Assembly (NCBI GenBank): GCA_903909435.1
Contig: CAIVVT010000102.1
Coordinates: forward strand, 1-52,431
Reading direction: 5' to 3'
Length of the DNA: 52,431 nt
Source of the DNA: an uncultured Acidobacteriia bacterium
GTDB lineage: Bacteria; Acidobacteriota; Terriglobia; Bryobacterales; Bryobacteraceae
Of the stretch, positions 36,133 through 44,939 are shown in pieces (position 1 is the stretch's first letter; each line of letters begins with the position of its first letter). The translations under genes and the position numbers were made by a program. The notes beneath the pieces are model-generated. The model was not told the origin of the DNA, did no database searches, and was given only the letters and a program-made list of their open reading frames with translations.

Positions 36133-37205
36133 TGGGCTTCCCTTTTTGATTCGGCGACGGTTGAGGTCTGACGTAAGGCAGTTTCAAGCTCAGCTACTCG
36201 CCGCTCCATTTGCCGGATTTGGCGCAGCATCTCCGGCAGTCGCGGGAACGCCGTCACGGCCCGTCGCCAGGTCGAGGCGTCAAATGCGGGCGATCCAGAA
36301 ACTATGGTGCCTGCCGCCACATCGCCTCCGATTCCGCTTTGAGCGTAGACAATCGCACCTTCGTTAATCGTCAGGTGCCCTGAGATTCCCGCCTGCCCGG
36401 CCAGCAAAACGTTCTTCTTCAAAATGGTGCTGCCCGCGAGACCCGCCTGCGAGCAGATAATGTTGTCCTCGCCGACCTCGCAGGCGTGGCCCACCTGAAC
36501 GAGTCCGTCGATTTTCGCTCCGCGGCGGACACGCGTCTCGCCCACCGTGGCGCGGTCGATATTGGTTAACGACTGGATCTCAACATCGTCTTCGATGATC
36601 GTCGGACCGGACTGCGGGATCTTGTAATGGGTGCCGTCGGCGCGTTTGGCGAAGCCGAACCCGTCTCCCCCGATTACTACGCCATTCTGCAAGATTACGC
36701 GATTGCCAATGCGGCAATGTTCGCGCACCGTGACATGCGAATGCGCCAGGAAGTCATCACCGATGACGGCCCCTTCGTAGATCACCACGTGCGGATGAAG
36801 TACTGCGTTGCATCCGATTGTCACGCCTGGCCCGACCACGACGAACGCGCCGATCGAGGCATTCTCTCCAATCGTCGCATCTTCCGAGATGGCGGCCAGA
36901 GGATGAACGCCGACCGGGGGACGCGGCGCCTGGTAAAAGAACTCGAGCGTCCGCGCAAAGTCCAGATAGGGGTTCTTGGAGAGCACAGCCGGAATTGGCA
37001 ACCCGCTGACACTCTCATTGACGATGATGGCTGAGGCCCTCGTGGCCGTAACCTTGGGCGCGTACTTGGGGTTCGCCAGAAACGTAATCTGACCTGGACC
37101 AGCCGCGTCCATGCCCATGACGCCACTGATCTCGATCTCACCGCTATCCCCTTGGGTCGATACCAACTCGCACCCGAGCCGCAGGGCGATTTCGCTCAGT
37201 TTCAT
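36129..37205 (-). CDS. lpxD: UDP-3-O-acylglucosamine N-acyltransferase
   Basis: LpxD adds the second acyl chain in lipid A synthesis, so the cell has an LPS-type outer membrane. The 358-residue product shows an N-terminal uridine-binding domain (ITFLANPKYAPKVTATRASAIIV), a long left-handed beta helix of hexapeptide repeats from about residue 100, the catalytic His in LVQVGHACEVGEDN, and a C-terminal helical tail (LPEMLRQIRQMERRVAELE). It is the first gene of the packed leftward series and diverges from the Oar-like gene with 62 bp between starts. Confidence 0.95.
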   Translation of the reverse strand: MKLSEIALRLGCELVSTQGDSGEIEISGVMGMDAAGPGQITFLANPKYAPKVTATRASAIIVNESVSGLPIPAVLSKNPYLDFARTLEFFYQAPRPPVGVHPLAAISEDATIGENASIGAFVVVGPGVTIGCNAVLHPHVVIYEGAVIGDDFLAHSHVTVREHCRIGNRVILQNGVVIGGDGFGFAKRADGTHYKIPQSGPTIIEDDVEIQSLTNIDRATVGETRVRRGAKIDGLVQVGHACEVGEDNIICSQAGLAGSTILKKNVLLAGQAGISGHLTINEGAIVYAQSGIGGDVAAGTIVSGSPAFDASTWRRAVTAFPRLPEMLRQIRQMERRVAELETALRQTSTVAESKREAQ

Positions 37206-37267
37206 GCCACCAGCCTAGCGCAGCGGGTGCTCGCAGGAGTGGTGACGCTAGAATAGAGGGAGACTGG

Positions 37268-40117
37268 ATGTTTGGACCGATTCACCACGCCGGGACTGCG
37301 ACAGCGGCCGGATTCCTCATTTTATTCTGCGCGGCGGCGAGTCCAGGGCAGACCACCTCTCGTCCCACCAGCCCCGAAACCGGTGTCTCCACGGAGACGG
37401 CTGAGTTGCAATCGGCGGCCGAGGAGTTCAAGGCCGCTACGCGAACACTGGGCTATCGCTCCGACAGCCCTAAGAAAACTTCAGGCTCGGGCGTCAAGCT
37501 GTCTTCCTACCACGGGCGCGTCTACGAGAACTTCCGCAACGACATCCTGGATGCCGTCCCACACGAGATCGCACAGAACGGCGGCACCAAAGATCTATTG
37601 CGGCGCAACCAGTTCGGCTTCAACATGTCGGGATCGGTTTTCCTGCCCAAGATTTACAACGGATCGCGCCGGACGTTCTTCTCCCTGAATTACGAGGGCG
37701 TGCGCGAGCGGATCGGACGCTCCTACCTGCGCACGGTGCCTTTGCTGGAAGAACGTGCAGGGGACTACACGCGCGTGGTGGATGCTGCCGGGGCTCTCTT
37801 GCCCATTTACGACCCACACACCACACAGCCCAACCCCAGCTATGATGCGGCGCAGGCCGTATCGAACAGCAATTTGCAGTACCTGCGCTCGGCCTACCCG
37901 AACCGGATCATTCCGGCCACTCAAATCGACCCCGTGTCGCGCCGGATCGCCTCATTCATCCCGGCGCCCAACATCGATGTTGGACCGTTCTTCCAGAACA
38001 ACTACTTCGTGATCTCGCCGGAAACCAATACGGCCAACGGCATGATTGCCAAAGTTGATCACAGTTTCAACGAAAACCACAGGCTGAGCGTGGGCGGCAG
38101 CTACACCAATGGGTTCGCCGGAGCGGCGCATTACATCAACAACGCAGCCGACCCAGGCGCACCCGACCGGACCTACTCCAACCGGCGCATCACGTTCGAG
38201 CACGTCTATACGCTTTCGCCCGGCAGCGTGAACACCGCGACGGTCGAGTTCGTTACGGACGTGAGCCAGAATTCATCGGGTTCGATCGATCCGGCCACCG
38301 CGCTCGGACTCAGCGGCGTGGCCGCACAGGTCTTTCCCCGCGTTATTCTGGGAAGCTATCTCCCATTGGGACGCCATAGCAGCGATGCCCGCACGGCGCA
38401 TAACGTGTTCACGTACACTGACGCGCACTCGCTCAAAATCGGGAAACACAGCCTCCGCTTTGCCGGCCAGTTCCAGCGGAATCAGGTCAACACGTTCCAG
38501 CCTTCATCGCCGGCCGGGTCTTATTACTTCGGAAGCGGTTACACGGACCTTCCAGGCATCACCGGCACTGGTTCCGAGTTCGGCAGCTTCCTGCTGGGCG
38601 CCGTCGAATGGGGCGAGGTAACAAAGGTTACCTCGCCCAGCTACTTCCGCGCCTCGCGCTATGTCCTGTCCGCGACCGATACATGGGAGCCGATGAGCGG
38701 GCTGACGATCAGCTTTGCCATCACTTCCGAAACCACATCTCCGCGCACGGAGCGTTACAACCGGCAGTCCACCGTCGATTTACGGGCCATTAACCCGGTC
38801 AACGGCATGCCGGGGGCGGTGATTTTCGCCGGTCTTAACGGTGCGCCTACCAGCTTTCAGCCGTACGTTTCACGCCTTGATCCGTCCACCTCGCTCGCCT
38901 GGAGCCCCGGCGGGAACCGCAAGAGCGTCGTCCGCGCGGCCTACGCGCGCAGCTATCAGGCACCTCCGCTCTACGCCACTCAATGGGGGACCCAGGGGTT
39001 CAACGCAACGCAAACGCTCAACGCCCAGAATGGGGAAACCACGCCCGCTTTCTTCCTGCAGCAGGGCGTACCTGCCGCAACTCCACTGCCCGATCTGAAT
39101 GCGGCCACGGCCAATGGCACCGGTGCGGCACTGTTCGAGCGGACGGGCAAGACACCGATTTACCAGTCGGCGAGTGTCTCGTATGAGCGTGAAATTCAAC
39201 TGCAGGTGATCCTCTCGGGAGGTCTTAGCACAGCCTGGGGCCACAACCTGTTCGTTGGAAGCTGGGCAGCCAGCCCCAATGCAATCTCCCCGGACAACCT
39301 GAAGTACGGTGTCCAGCTCAACGACCTGACGTTCCGAAATGCGTTGCGACCTTACCCGCAGTACCTCGATTTTGATCTTTCGAGTCTTTGGCCGGAGGGC
39401 AATTACCGCCGCAATAGTTCCTGGTTCCGCGTCGAGAAACGCAGTTCCGGAGGTCTCACCGTCAGCGCGACTTACGAGTTCTCGCGCCAGTGGGACGACT
39501 ATAGCGGGGGGAAACAGGATTTCTTCAACAGTCACAACGAGTGGGCTTTGACGCCCTGGAACGCTCCCCAGCGCGTCTCGCTGAACCTCAGCTACGATCT
39601 GCCGATCGGCACCAACAAGCCGTTGCTGAACTTCCGCGACTGGCGCCGCCATCTGGTGGACGGCTGGTCGGTAAGCGACATCTCGATTTTGCAGGAGGGC
39701 GGCCCAATCGCGCTGCGCACGCTATACAACAACACCGGCGGCGTGCTGAACACACTGCGCCCCGACGTCGTACCGGGGGTTGATCCGCGGATATCGAGCC
39801 AGGGGCCGGCGCTGTGGTTCAATCCGGCTGCCTTCACGCAGCCCGCCGATTTCACCATGGGCAACGCATCACGGACGCTCTCACTGCTTAATCCGGGGTT
39901 GCAGAATCATGATTTATCGCTGGCCAAGCGGTTCGCGATCGACCAGGACCGGACGATGGAGTTCACGATGTCGGCTTTCAATTGCCTGAATCACGGCACT
40001 TGGAACGATCCCGACCCGACAATCGGTTCAGTTACTTCCCCCAACGCGAATGCGGGGCATATCATCGGATCGAGAGGCGGACGGGTCGTGCAGCTTGGCT
40101 TGAGGCTGAGCTTTTGA
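37268..40117 (+). CDS. Oar-like outer-membrane barrel without recognisable plug
   Basis: A 949-residue protein with a signal sequence (about residues 10-30, ending SPGQT). It matches the barrel half of Oar/TonB-dependent receptors: YHGRVYENFRNDILDA, RRNQFGFNMSGSVFLPKIYNG, RRTFFSLNYEGVRER and an ending VVQLGLRLSF with terminal Phe. The carboxypeptidase-regulatory domain and the plug are absent. Only about 75 residues lie between the signal and the first barrel-type segment, and upstream there is room only for the lpxD start, so this is not a frameshifted longer gene. A ribosome site (GAGGGAG) lies five bases before the ATG. Confidence 0.87.
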   Translation: MFGPIHHAGTATAAGFLILFCAAASPGQTTSRPTSPETGVSTETAELQSAAEEFKAATRTLGYRSDSPKKTSGSGVKLSSYHGRVYENFRNDILDAVPHEIAQNGGTKDLLRRNQFGFNMSGSVFLPKIYNGSRRTFFSLNYEGVRERIGRSYLRTVPLLEERAGDYTRVVDAAGALLPIYDPHTTQPNPSYDAAQAVSNSNLQYLRSAYPNRIIPATQIDPVSRRIASFIPAPNIDVGPFFQNNYFVISPETNTANGMIAKVDHSFNENHRLSVGGSYTNGFAGAAHYINNAADPGAPDRTYSNRRITFEHVYTLSPGSVNTATVEFVTDVSQNSSGSIDPATALGLSGVAAQVFPRVILGSYLPLGRHSSDARTAHNVFTYTDAHSLKIGKHSLRFAGQFQRNQVNTFQPSSPAGSYYFGSGYTDLPGITGTGSEFGSFLLGAVEWGEVTKVTSPSYFRASRYVLSATDTWEPMSGLTISFAITSETTSPRTERYNRQSTVDLRAINPVNGMPGAVIFAGLNGAPTSFQPYVSRLDPSTSLAWSPGGNRKSVVRAAYARSYQAPPLYATQWGTQGFNATQTLNAQNGETTPAFFLQQGVPAATPLPDLNAATANGTGAALFERTGKTPIYQSASVSYEREIQLQVILSGGLSTAWGHNLFVGSWAASPNAISPDNLKYGVQLNDLTFRNALRPYPQYLDFDLSSLWPEGNYRRNSSWFRVEKRSSGGLTVSATYEFSRQWDDYSGGKQDFFNSHNEWALTPWNAPQRVSLNLSYDLPIGTNKPLLNFRDWRRHLVDGWSVSDISILQEGGPIALRTLYNNTGGVLNTLRPDVVPGVDPRISSQGPALWFNPAAFTQPADFTMGNASRTLSLLNPGLQNHDLSLAKRFAIDQDRTMEFTMSAFNCLNHGTWNDPDPTIGSVTSPNANAGHIIGSRGGRVVQLGLRLSF

Positions 40118-40127
40118 GGGTGAGCGG

Positions 40128-41087
40128 TTGAAACTCTTGCTGCGCAGGGAGATGCTGGGGCTGCTCGCAACCGCGTCGCTGACGGCGTCCGAAGGCGCTA
40201 CCGCGGGCTCCGCGGCCAGCGGGCGCTGCCGGGTTACGGCCTGGCTGGGGGACCCACCGCTCGATGCCGGCGAGGTCAAAGCCACGGTGGACGGCCAGGC
40301 CGCGAGGGTTCTTTCCGTGCACGGTCCACAGTCCCCTCTGCTGCTAAACGTGGTGCTAGACCTGACCGGCGATCTGGCTCTGATTGGACCGGCGCGAGAA
40401 GCCCTCAAGTCGGAAGTCGCCGCGCAAAGTTCGAACGTCTGGGTTTCGTTGCTGCGCGCCCAGGACGGGCTGCGCGTGCTCACCGATCCCGGGCCCGACC
40501 GGGCTGGGATAAACGCGCAACTCGACGCCTTGGAGACCACGGGCCGGGCCGGTCTGCTGGAAGCGGTTCAACCCGCGGCGGACCTCGCCGAACGCATCCT
40601 GCGCCGTTCGCAGATCCGCACGGCGCTGCTCTTTCTGACCGACTCGAATATCTACAACTACCGCGAGGATTACACGAATCCGGTGGTCAATCCCAGCGAC
40701 TCCCGCGATCTCAGCCGCCGCTTTCCCGAAGCCCTGATCCGGGAGAAGACCGCCAAACTCGCCTCCGCGTTGAACTCGACGGACGTACCCGTGTTCGTGC
40801 ACCATTTGGCCTGGCTTCGCGACCGGCTCAACGAGGCGTATCAGTCGGGATTGCAGCAGATCGCGGAGGCAACCGGCGGTTCCTCGTCCTTCAGCCGCGC
40901 GCCGGGTGACATTGCGGGCGACGTCAGCCAGATGCTGAAGAAGATCGCCAGTCATTGGGCGGTCGATCTGGAATTGCCCGCCGGCACCAAGCGGACTTAC
41001 TCCGTGCAACTCGCCGTAGAAGGCCGTGAAATCCAGTACCGTACAAAGTACACCCTCGCCCCGCATGCGAAAGGAAGCCTGTCATGA
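40128..41087 (+). CDS. VWFA-related secreted protein (Acidobacteria type)
   Basis: A 319-residue exported protein similar to the VWFA-related proteins common in Acidobacteria. A signal-like N-terminus is followed by a small strand domain (VTAWLGDPPLDAGEVKATVDG) and then a von Willebrand A-like fold: first strand NVVLDLTGDL, later TALLFLTDSNIYN, and QQIAEATGGSSSF near the end of the fold. The MIDAS motif DxSxS reads DLTGD, so metal binding may be lost. Translation begins at a TTG (40128) eight bases after GAGG, 10 bp beyond the Oar-like stop. Its stop overlaps the next start (ATGA). Confidence 0.75.
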   Translation: MKLLLRREMLGLLATASLTASEGATAGSAASGRCRVTAWLGDPPLDAGEVKATVDGQAARVLSVHGPQSPLLLNVVLDLTGDLALIGPAREALKSEVAAQSSNVWVSLLRAQDGLRVLTDPGPDRAGINAQLDALETTGRAGLLEAVQPAADLAERILRRSQIRTALLFLTDSNIYNYREDYTNPVVNPSDSRDLSRRFPEALIREKTAKLASALNSTDVPVFVHHLAWLRDRLNEAYQSGLQQIAEATGGSSSFSRAPGDIAGDVSQMLKKIASHWAVDLELPAGTKRTYSVQLAVEGREIQYRTKYTLAPHAKGSLS

Positions 41088-41920
41088 ATCGCTGGCCGCG
41101 TGTTGCGTTTTCGATTTTGCCACTCCTGGCTGCGTGTCTGTTCCTGGCTCTTTGGCTGGGCGGCCGGAAGGAAGCAGGCAGGGTTCAAGGTGAGCTCAGT
41201 CAGCTTCGGAAATCGCACAGCGAGGCCGAGTCGCGCCTGCAAACGGTGGAAGATCAGAATGCGACGCTGCGCAAGCAGCTTGAGGCGAACGGCGTTAGCC
41301 CCGCGCTTCCTCCTCCGCCGAGCCGCAACGCTTCTGCGTCGTCCGTATTGGAAGCGGTGCGCCGACTGGCGCAGACGCAACAGCAACTCACGGACACAAA
41401 GGCCCAACTGCAGGCGCTGCAGTTGCATGCGCAGCAGATTGAATACAGCCTGGGCCAACTTCAGACTGAGAACAAGCACTTGACCACGGCAGCCGCGGAA
41501 GCGCGGGATGAGACCGACTCGCTGCGCCACCTGAATGAGACAATCGATGCCGAGCTGAAATCGAAGGCCGCCCGCGCAGATGCCGCTGAAGCACTGGCCC
41601 GACATGCGCAGAACGAAGCGGGCGAGGTAAAGCAGCAGCTTAACTCGACGGCTGCAACGCTCCGCGAATTGGATGACGTCGCCAGTCGCCGCGACACCTA
41701 CTTGAACAATCTCCAACGCAAGTACCGCGACGTGAACGACCAACTCCGGTCTCTCTCCGCGCGGCTCGACCGTTACCGCGATACGAGCAGCGCGCCCAGT
41801 TTCTCCACCGATTTGCCAAGGCTTCAGAGCCTTGTGCAAAGTGCTGAAGAAGACCTACGCCAAGTGCAAACACTGAACGCGCAAGCCCAGCGTCTCTCGA
41901 GGCGTCTGCAACCTCGCTGA
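41084..41920 (+). CDS. Membrane-anchored coiled-coil protein
   Basis: A 278-residue protein with one N-terminal membrane helix (VAFSILPLLAACLFLALWLGG). Most of the rest is long coiled coil, with many Gln, Ala and Leu heptads (QVQGELSQLRKS-like starts, then VLEAVRRLAQTQQQLTDTK and ALARHAQNEAGEVKQQL). No catalytic motif is seen. It overlaps the VWFA-like gene by four bases and is the third gene of that trio, which suggests a role in the cell envelope, perhaps as a periplasmic spacer or partner of the two upstream products. Confidence 0.8.
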   Translation: MNRWPRVAFSILPLLAACLFLALWLGGRKEAGRVQGELSQLRKSHSEAESRLQTVEDQNATLRKQLEANGVSPALPPPPSRNASASSVLEAVRRLAQTQQQLTDTKAQLQALQLHAQQIEYSLGQLQTENKHLTTAAAEARDETDSLRHLNETIDAELKSKAARADAAEALARHAQNEAGEVKQQLNSTAATLRELDDVASRRDTYLNNLQRKYRDVNDQLRSLSARLDRYRDTSSAPSFSTDLPRLQSLVQSAEEDLRQVQTLNAQAQRLSRRLQPR

Positions 41921-42216
41921 AACTGTTTGAGCAGCAGCCGATACCACTGCTTCAGCCCCCGGCACCGAGCCGCCACAGACGGAGAGCGGTCACGTCCCCT
42001 GACAGACTTGGGCCCTTCCTGCCCGCTCCTGGGTGCGGCGCTATAAGCGCCTGTTTCCCTGGACTGCGGGCGCACGAATTTGCAGCGACTGAGCGACCTG
42101 TGCCGATTCAGTGCGCGTGGAAGCCGGCAGCGACAATCCATCCTCTTGCAGCCGCAACACCACGGCAGCCGCAATGAAAAATGCGACCGATAAAAAACAG
42201 CAAAGAGCCGAGTTGT

Positions 42217-42246
42217 TTGACAATCCAGTACTGTATATCGTATTCT
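42217..42246 (+). promoter_or_regulatory. Sigma70-like promoter upstream of orphan gene
   Basis: A perfect TTGACA (42217-42222) and TATTCT (42241-42246, four of six) are separated by 18 bases. The start codon of the orphan gene is 75 bases further on. The rest of the 41921-42320 gap holds no gene I can support. Confidence 0.55.
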
Positions 42247-42320
42247 CACCCGGGTGAAGATGGAGCACTGGAGCGCGGGTGCTCCGAAAATCAAGTCTGC
42301 CGGAGAGGATCCACTAATTC

Positions 42321-42734
42321 ATGCATTTCAACCTGCAGTATATCGACCTAACCCTGAACCACATCAAAATGATCGCGCCCACTTTAGCGGAGAAACTGGA
42401 GAACCGAATCCTATTGATTGAGCGAGTCAATTGGCTGCATCTCGACAAGATTTTGAGTGGAATCGCTGCGCAATCCCAGTCCCCATCCGCCTATGCCTCC
42501 CCCGACACCCCCATATACGCCAACTATACGGAAGAATCGAAGGTTAGGAACAACGCCCAGATGTTGTTGCTCACCTCTATTTTGCTTAAACCTGACTTCA
42601 GCGTCTCCTATTTACGAACCGCCGAGGCTTCTATTGAAGCAAACAACTATGCGATATGCACTGACGAGATTTGCAAGAACGAGATCATTAGGATCGGCAT
42701 CCGTGGCACGAGTGCGCTCATAAAGGTCGTATAG
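42321..42734 (+). CDS. Orphan hypothetical protein in an AT-richer island
   Basis: A 137-residue protein with no recognisable family (MHFNLQYIDLTLNHIKMIAP). It is unlike its neighbours in having many Ile, Asn and Tyr codons and lower GC, a sign of recent transfer. A GGAGAGG site lies about 12 bases before the ATG and a sigma70-like promoter further up, which supports expression. The middle contains a Ser/Pro/Tyr-rich loop (SQSPSAYASPDTPIYANY). The 331 bp after it (42735-43065) show no supported gene. It could be an accessory or foreign gene. Confidence 0.45.
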   Translation: MHFNLQYIDLTLNHIKMIAPTLAEKLENRILLIERVNWLHLDKILSGIAAQSQSPSAYASPDTPIYANYTEESKVRNNAQMLLLTSILLKPDFSVSYLRTAEASIEANNYAICTDEICKNEIIRIGIRGTSALIKVV

Positions 42735-43065
42735 AGTCCATTCGCCAGGAACCTGCCCCGACGCTTCGCGGGTTTGAAATGCGACAGGACCCCGCGGAGC
42801 CTGATGCTGCCCCTACCAACCATTCGGTACTGAACCGCCGGGGGAATGGGACTGATTCGCGCACCCTAGGAAACCGCGCCACTTCTTGCGCATATGCCCG
42901 GTCCGATAATTCGGATGTTGCTTACGGTGGATCCGCCACTTCAAGGTATTCCCGGTTAGATTCCAAAACCGCGAAAAACCTTGCCGCTAGCAGACTCGAC
43001 TGCTCTTTTCAAGGGCGGCTCTGCGCGGCAACTTCCCGGTGCTGCCGTGGCCTGGAAGGCCTACC

Positions 43066-43938
43066 CTAGTCATCGCTCGAGAAGATCCCGGACACGGCCT
43101 CCCACGGCTTGCGTTCGTCGCCACCCATTTGGTTGGGTGCCAGTTCGCGGCGGAGTTTGGACAGCGTCATGCTCTGCACGATGACCTTGCCCGGCCCGGT
43201 CAGCGTGGCCAGGAACAGGCCCTCTCCGCCGAATAACGCGGTCTTAATACCGCCCACGAATTGGATATCGTAGCTGACGCTTTCGTCGAACGCCACGATG
43301 TGGCCGGTCTCGATCTGGATTGACTCGCCCGGAGGAAGTACGAACTCGACGAAGTCGCCGCCCGCGTGGATGAAGACAGCGCCCGGACCACTCAACTTCT
43401 CAAGGATGAAGCCCTCGCCGCCGAAGAAGCCCGCACCCAGTTTCTTCACGAAAGCGATGTTCAATTGCGCTGGTGTTTGCGCGAACAGGAAGCCGTCGCG
43501 TTGGACCATCACCGTCTGGCCGTTTTTCAATTCGAAGGCCTGGATCTTGCCCGGATAGTTACCCGCAAAACCGACCTCGCCGCCCACACCGGCGGTCTTG
43601 AAATAGGTGAGGAACAGAGACTCGCCCATCATCTTACGCTTGATCGCGCCCCAGATCTTGTCGCCCAGGCTCTGACCGCTCATACGCGTTTCCCAATACA
43701 CGCTGGGCGTCTTGTAGATCATCTTGCCAGCTTCGGCATAGATCTCCTGGCCCGGCTTCAGTTTCACCCGAGCTATCTGCAGATTGTCGCCTTGGATCTG
43801 GTAGTCGAGGGGTTCTGGTTCATACGCGAACGAGGGGGGTGCCTGAGCCGCCGCGCCGCCCACTGCCGGAGCGCCGCAGCGCGGGCAGAATTTTGCCGTT
43901 TGTGTTAAGTCGTTGCCGCAACCCGTGCAGAATGCCAT
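43066..43938 (-). CDS. AIM24/TIGR00266-family protein with N-terminal zinc ribbon
   Basis: A 290-residue protein. The N-terminal 25 residues form a zinc ribbon (FCTGCG, then FCPRCG). The rest is an AIM24-like beta-stranded domain: QIARVKLKPGQEIYAEAGKMIY, GGEVGFAGNYPGKIQAFEL, VKKLGAGFFGGEGFILEKLSGPGAVFIHAGG and TALFGGEGLFLATLTGPG, repeated glycine-rich strands of the family. Function is unknown in bacteria. The ATG at 43938 has AGGAG five bases upstream and begins directly at the zinc ribbon; a frame to 43974 adds 12 residues. Confidence 0.88.
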   Translation of the reverse strand: MAFCTGCGNDLTQTAKFCPRCGAPAVGGAAAQAPPSFAYEPEPLDYQIQGDNLQIARVKLKPGQEIYAEAGKMIYKTPSVYWETRMSGQSLGDKIWGAIKRKMMGESLFLTYFKTAGVGGEVGFAGNYPGKIQAFELKNGQTVMVQRDGFLFAQTPAQLNIAFVKKLGAGFFGGEGFILEKLSGPGAVFIHAGGDFVEFVLPPGESIQIETGHIVAFDESVSYDIQFVGGIKTALFGGEGLFLATLTGPGKVIVQSMTLSKLRRELAPNQMGGDERKPWEAVSGIFSSDD

Positions 43939-44038
43939 ACCTTCTCCTGACCGATTCCCAGTATGCGACACCACAATCGCTCAGGAATGGCGGTCCTTTG
44001 AGATAACGGTAAACGCGGCCGAAAGGTTCACATAACCT

Positions 44039-44079
44039 GCAGCGCATTATGTGGAGGGTTACCCCGGTCCTCGCGCTGC
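44039..44079. other. Weak stem-loop after the redox operon
   Basis: GCAGCGC (44039-44045) and GCGCTGC (44073-44079) are complementary, with an inner GAGG/CCTC pair. No T-run follows on either strand, so this is at best a 3'-end stabilising stem for the leftward operon. Confidence 0.3.
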
Positions 44080-44094
44080 TCGATTTTCCAGCGT

Positions 44095-44937
44095 CTAGTT
44101 CGCGAGGAACATCGCGCCTGTGATGCTGCGCCAATCAGCTTGCGGACAGGCAGCGGCGAAGTCGTCCACCGGCATGCCGCCATCGGCGAGGGCCGGGATG
44201 GACGCTGACTCGGAAACCATCAATTGGACCCGTTCCATTTCGCGAGTCATCCAGCGCACGGCTTCGAAGCCGCGCAAAAGGTGGCAAAAGCTGGCGTTTC
44301 GAGAGGGTTTTATTCGTAAAAACCACCCGTGTTCACCGTGCGCCGTATCGATGACTTCGCCGTCGATGGGCGACATCACGTGGACGTCCGCGCCATTCAC
44401 GCGCATGCTCCAGGCAACTCCACGCGCCTTCAGTTGCGTGCCGGCGAGGGGTAGTTCAAGGGACTCAGGTCGCGTCGCGACCCGCGCGGCCAACTCGTCC
44501 AGTCCGATCGAATAGACTTCGCCGAACTCGGGCTTCAGGAAGGTGTGGCCGCGATCATAGTAGCGGTCGAGCGGCAGTTCAAGCCCCAGCGAGTCGTCGA
44601 TGATGTCCGGCATCAACTCCGGCTCTGCGCCATGCGAGGCGAGCACTTCGATGAGTTCGCCGTGCGTCGCACACTGCCCGCAGTTGAAACCGAGTTCACA
44701 CACGCGTCCCGGCAACTCCCCGGTGCAAGCATGGCGGCAAGTGCGCTCTGAGAGCGGCAATTCCGCGAAGTTCACATGCCAGACGATACTCGCCGTGCTG
44801 TTCCGGCGGAAGTCCCGCAACGTGCGCCACGCTGCTATCAGCAGCGTAGAGAGGACCACTAACACAACGGTATAGAAAACACCAAGGAAGAGGATATGGC
44901 CTTTGTCCCAAGCAAAGCCGTAGTTCCACGGAAACAT
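44095..44937 (-). CDS. Membrane-anchored GcvH-like protein, last gene of the redox operon
   Basis: A 280-residue protein. One membrane helix (about residues 14-36) is followed by a Cys-rich segment (Cys67, 71, 80, 86, 89; GFNCGQCATHGEL) and a region like glycine-cleavage H protein (residues 130-212: HTFLKPEFGEVYSIGLDEL, then VMSPIDGEVID and GWFLRIKPS). The lysine that would carry lipoate, eight residues before the Pro of SP, is Gly182 here, so it cannot be lipoylated in the normal way. It starts two bases after the NrfD-like stop. A second GcvH-like protein begins the same operon, so both are likely subunits or assembly partners of the complex. Confidence 0.75.
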   Translation of the reverse strand: MFPWNYGFAWDKGHILFLGVFYTVVLVVLSTLLIAAWRTLRDFRRNSTASIVWHVNFAELPLSERTCRHACTGELPGRVCELGFNCGQCATHGELIEVLASHGAEPELMPDIIDDSLGLELPLDRYYDRGHTFLKPEFGEVYSIGLDELAARVATRPESLELPLAGTQLKARGVAWSMRVNGADVHVMSPIDGEVIDTAHGEHGWFLRIKPSRNASFCHLLRGFEAVRWMTREMERVQLMVSESASIPALADGGMPVDDFAAACPQADWRSITGAMFLAN

Positions 44938-44939
44938 GG

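Noticed and set aside
37206..37267. Possible frameshift that hid a plug domain of the Oar-like protein
   Set aside because: Only 62 bp separate it from the lpxD start, and a good signal sequence and ribosome site already begin the gene.
41824..42294. Leftward open frame of 156 codons after the coiled-coil gene
   Set aside because: It is Arg/Cys-rich, overlaps the end of a supported gene and has no credible ribosome site or family.
42735..42800. Possible terminator after the orphan gene (CCCG/CGGG with TTT)
   Set aside because: Only four pairs before a mismatch and too few T residues to support a call.
42779..43069. Rightward open frame of 96 codons before the AIM24 gene
   Set aside because: No ribosome site, domain or neighbour support; composition looks non-coding.
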